Of a stretch of DNA of 64,000 bases, positions 61,802 to 64,000 are shown piece after piece. The position numbers and the translations under genes were made by a program. The notes under the pieces were generated by a model, which did no database searches, was not told the DNA's origin, and saw nothing but the letters and a program-made list of their open reading frames with translations. This stretch comes from Sulfurospirillum sp. UCH001 (GTDB lineage: Bacteria > Campylobacterota > Campylobacteria > Campylobacterales > Sulfurospirillaceae): contig NZ_AP014723.1 of NCBI RefSeq assembly GCF_001548035.1, positions 1,240,001 through 1,304,000 of the forward strand, written 5' to 3'. Position 1 is the stretch's first letter. Each line of letters starts with the position of its first letter.

Positions 61802-62704
61802 ATGAGAAAGTATATCTATGCACTCATTGCGCTTCTAGGTTTAGCTACTGTGGCATTTGCTGCTACAGATAGCCAAATCTGGGGTGAAATGCGCATTCAA
61901 AATATTTTAGGATACGGACAAGAAGAGACGCTTAAATTAGGCGCTTGGTTTACATTATTGCAAAGTAAATACTTCGCATGGGTATTTTTAGGTGTTTTAA
62001 TAGGTGTTCCAACGGTCTTTTTCCTACACTATAAAATTGTAGGACAAAAAGTATTTCCACACAGCCATAAGAAACATTATGCTTTTAACCTGTTTCATAG
62101 AACAGTTCATCAAATAGCAGCAGTGAGCTTTTTGGTCATTATTCCAACAGGTTTTATCATCGTTTTTGGTGACTTCTTTGGTGGTGGTACACTTGTAAGA
62201 ATGGCAAAAAACCTTCATGGTATTTTCACTATTCCTTTTGCTATCGTGATTCTTCCAATGGCACTTATGTGGATTAAAGAGGCTATTTTTAATCTTGAAG
62301 ATATTAAATGGTTCATGATCTTAGGTGGTTACCTTTCTAAAGAGAAACGTATCATCAATGCTACACAATTTAATGCTGGTCAAAAAATGTGGTATTGGGT
62401 ATGTGTTCTTGGTGGATTAGTGATGATCTTAAGCGGCGCCATGATGTTCTTTATGGATTTTAAAATCGAGATGTTACATAACCTTACAGGTCTTAGTCAC
62501 ATTGATATGTTAAGAGCTTCTGCTATTGTCCATAATGTTATGGGCTTTATCTTAGTAGCAGTGTTTTTTACCCATATCTATATGGCCGCAGTTGCTATCA
62601 AAGGTGCAATTCACAGTATTATTACAGGCTATGTTGAAGAAGAAGAAGTTAAGTTCCTTCATAATGCATGGTATAAAAAACTCAAAGAAAAAGGTAAATT
62701 CTAA
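61802..62704 (+). CDS. fdhC: Formate dehydrogenase cytochrome b subunit
   Basis: The 300-residue gamma subunit has a cleavable-looking N-terminal signal (YIYALIALLGLATVAFA) and four further membrane helices. Heme-ligand histidines are expected in LFHRTVHQIAAVS, KNLHGIF, IVHNVMGFI and FFTHIYMA. It anchors the enzyme and reduces menaquinone, parallel to HydC of the hydrogenase. AAAGGAATAGC precedes the ATG at 61802. It is the last gene of the operon, before a strong terminator. Confidence 0.93.
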   Translation: MRKYIYALIALLGLATVAFAATDSQIWGEMRIQNILGYGQEETLKLGAWFTLLQSKYFAWVFLGVLIGVPTVFFLHYKIVGQKVFPHSHKKHYAFNLFHRTVHQIAAVSFLVIIPTGFIIVFGDFFGGGTLVRMAKNLHGIFTIPFAIVILPMALMWIKEAIFNLEDIKWFMILGGYLSKEKRIINATQFNAGQKMWYWVCVLGGLVMILSGAMMFFMDFKIEMLHNLTGLSHIDMLRASAIVHNVMGFILVAVFFTHIYMAAVAIKGAIHSIITGYVEEEEVKFLHNAWYKKLKEKGKF

Positions 62705-62718
62705 TTCTTTGATAAGTT

Positions 62719-62739
62719 GAAGCCCTACATTAGGGCTTC
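62719..62739. terminator. Terminator between fdhC and the convergent ferredoxin-like gene
   Basis: 9-bp stem GAAGCCCTA / TAGGGCTTC with a 3-nt loop, flanked by TAAG and CTTA. It serves both convergent genes. Confidence 0.88.
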
Positions 62740-62741
62740 TC

Positions 62742-64000
62742 TTATTTCATATCCGCTAAAAGCTTTCCAAAATAGCGTGACTTAATCTGCTCACTTGCCA
62801 TAATTTGTTTAATAGGTGGAAGTTTCAAAAGTACCCCTAAAATAGCTGCCATTGCTCGATGATTCCAAAGGGCTTGGTTGTCAAAAATCAAATCCTGCAA
62901 TTTACCGCGCTCTATGGCCATCATCACTGTTTTATGCGCCGAGTTAATCGGTGTAATGATGCGTTTAGCACGCTCTTTGAGCGAAATAACACTATCTTTA
63001 CACGCCGTGACACAAACGCCACAGCCTAGACATCTACTTTCATCAAGCAAGGCTTTCATTTTTTTAGGTTTTTGAGAATCATGGGCAGATACCATCGAAA
63101 TAGCCTCAACAGGGCAGGCTTGAGCACACTTGCTACACCCATTGCAGGTAAGGTCTATTTCGGGTAAAAAGTTCGTTGTTTCGACGGGATTTAAAAAGGC
63201 AAAACGCCTTGCCGCCGTAAGTGCTTCACAACAGCAACTACAACAGTTACAGATAAAATTAACTCCATTTTGTGCATTTTCGCCAAATTGCACAAGCTTA
63301 TGTTCTCTTGCTCTCTCTAGCAGTTCTAATCCTTCACTTTTTTCTACAAGGCGTGTATAGCCATGTTTTGAAAGCGAGTGGGCTGTGTTTCCAAACGTCA
63401 TACAAATATCCATAGGTGCATCACACGCCGTGCCTAAGTGTTGCTTTTTATGTCGGCAATAACACATGCCAACACCCATATACTTGGAGCTTTCTATAAT
63501 GTGTGAAGCGCGTTCATAATCGAGTACATGTAAGCTATTTTGAGGAGAGAGGGCATTTTCATTGACAAACGTTCGACCTGGTTTTGTATCACCCACAAAG
63601 AGGGCTTTAATAAACTCTTCTTCGACACTGAGGTATTGGTAAAAGAGTTCAGAAATCAGTTTTTGATCAACATGCCCACCGGTTCGCATCAAGCTAAACT
63701 CAAAAAAACCTGCCATCGGAGGAGGGAGCACATAGGTAGAACTTCCCTCTTGCTCAATGTCGATAAGAAGGGCTTTCGAGCATAACGTATCGAGCATCTT
63801 TTGTGCTTTAAGAAGCGACACTTTCCAGTTTTGTGCGGCAGTTTCTGCTTTAAACGGTTTGATGGGAAGTAACGAGACGAGTTCCGCTTCTTTTGGAGTG
63901 AAGAGGAGGCTTAAAATTTCATAGAGAGTTTTAGAAGGAGGCGCACCTAAAGGAAAGCGGTTAAGTCTTTCAATCAGATGCGTATAACCTTCTCGTGAAG
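62742..64000 (-). CDS. Multi-cluster iron-sulfur (4Fe-4S ferredoxin-type) protein, start outside the window
   Basis: The frame is open to the right edge with no ATG in the last 180 nt, so the N-terminus is missing. At least 419 residues are present. The N-terminal visible part (RLNRFPLGAPPSKTLYEIL) looks like a helical, winged-helix-like domain. A cysteine-rich centre follows with MCYCRHKKQHLGTACDAP and FICNCCSCCCEAL, then two classic cluster motifs CNGCSKCAQACPVEAIS and CLGCGVCVTACKDSVIS. It resembles cytoplasmic Fe-S proteins found next to respiratory enzymes. The role, and any link to formate dehydrogenase, is not known. Confidence 0.82.
   Translation of the reverse strand, partial: SREGYTHLIERLNRFPLGAPPSKTLYEILSLLFTPKEAELVSLLPIKPFKAETAAQNWKVSLLKAQKMLDTLCSKALLIDIEQEGSSTYVLPPPMAGFFEFSLMRTGGHVDQKLISELFYQYLSVEEEFIKALFVGDTKPGRTFVNENALSPQNSLHVLDYERASHIIESSKYMGVGMCYCRHKKQHLGTACDAPMDICMTFGNTAHSLSKHGYTRLVEKSEGLELLERAREHKLVQFGENAQNGVNFICNCCSCCCEALTAARRFAFLNPVETTNFLPEIDLTCNGCSKCAQACPVEAISMVSAHDSQKPKKMKALLDESRCLGCGVCVTACKDSVISLKERAKRIITPINSAHKTVMMAIERGKLQDLIFDNQALWNHRAMAAILGVLLKLPPIKQIMASEQIKSRYFGKLLADMK

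Overview
This is an AT-rich, densely packed bacterial chromosome segment, and its gene content points to Campylobacterota (Epsilonproteobacteria), most likely the genus Sulfurospirillum. The basis is a combination of traits: a Wolinella-type hydABCDE [NiFe]-hydrogenase locus, a monomeric isocitrate dehydrogenase, an oorDABC 2-oxoglutarate:acceptor oxidoreductase, a selenocysteine formate dehydrogenase with a small Tat-signal partner, an isolated fliP, HydA and FdhA twin-arginine leaders, and frequent TTG starts. The genus is an inference; no 16S rRNA gene is present.

Layout. Positions 1-13.4 kb hold housekeeping genes: a GH3-like protein cut by the window edge, a non-catalytic dihydroorotase homologue, truA, an LptF/G permease, a prepilin peptidase, coaBC, glmU, fliP, a hexose-phosphate mutarotase, a divergent HxlR/mdaB pair, a thiamine-binding protein and a YgiQ radical SAM protein. 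Then come pgi and a TerB-like gene (13.5-15.2 kb). Positions 15.3-31.2 kb form a hydrogen locus: a TetR regulator fused by overlap to a cytoplasmic group 2-like hydrogenase (hupSL), the periplasmic membrane-bound hydrogenase hydABC with hydD and hydE, then hypF, nikR, a degenerate IS1595-like gene on the other strand, and hypBCDEA. After a GNAT/HAD pair and a divergent AsmA-like/mltG pair, 35.9-45.4 kb is a TCA block: icd, two tandem mdh copies, sucCD and oorDABC. Next are a DsrE-like exported protein, a small membrane protein, tRNA-Gly(CCC), fumC, and a TolC/HlyD/ABC-2 efflux locus. The window ends with marC, a DUF1847 gene, a receptor-type diguanylate cyclase, the formate dehydrogenase operon fdhABC, and a ferredoxin-like gene cut by the right edge.

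How the genes fit together. H2 (HydABC) and formate (FdhABC) are oxidised by Tat-exported enzymes (periplasmic by inference from the leaders), whose cytochrome b subunits feed the quinone pool. HypA-F, HydD, HydE and NikR supply maturation and nickel control. The TCA block, with an OorDABC enzyme expected to use ferredoxin or flavodoxin, could run oxidatively or reductively.

The best candidates for undescribed biology are: (i) the TetR-HupSL module, whose large subunit stops exactly at its C-terminal CxxC motif and so needs no protease, together with a TetR-like palindrome in front of hydA; (ii) the fdh leader RNA, which can form two mutually exclusive hairpins just before the ribosome binding site; and (iii) several regulatory palindromes at oorD, mdaB, the efflux operon and the DsrE gene. 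No gap without a gene exceeds 300 bases. The largest are 57818-58095 (fdh promoter and leader), 18091-18332 (hydA upstream region) and 39165-39337 (terminator and mdh2 upstream region). I saw no CRISPR array, rRNA, intact insertion sequence or prophage.
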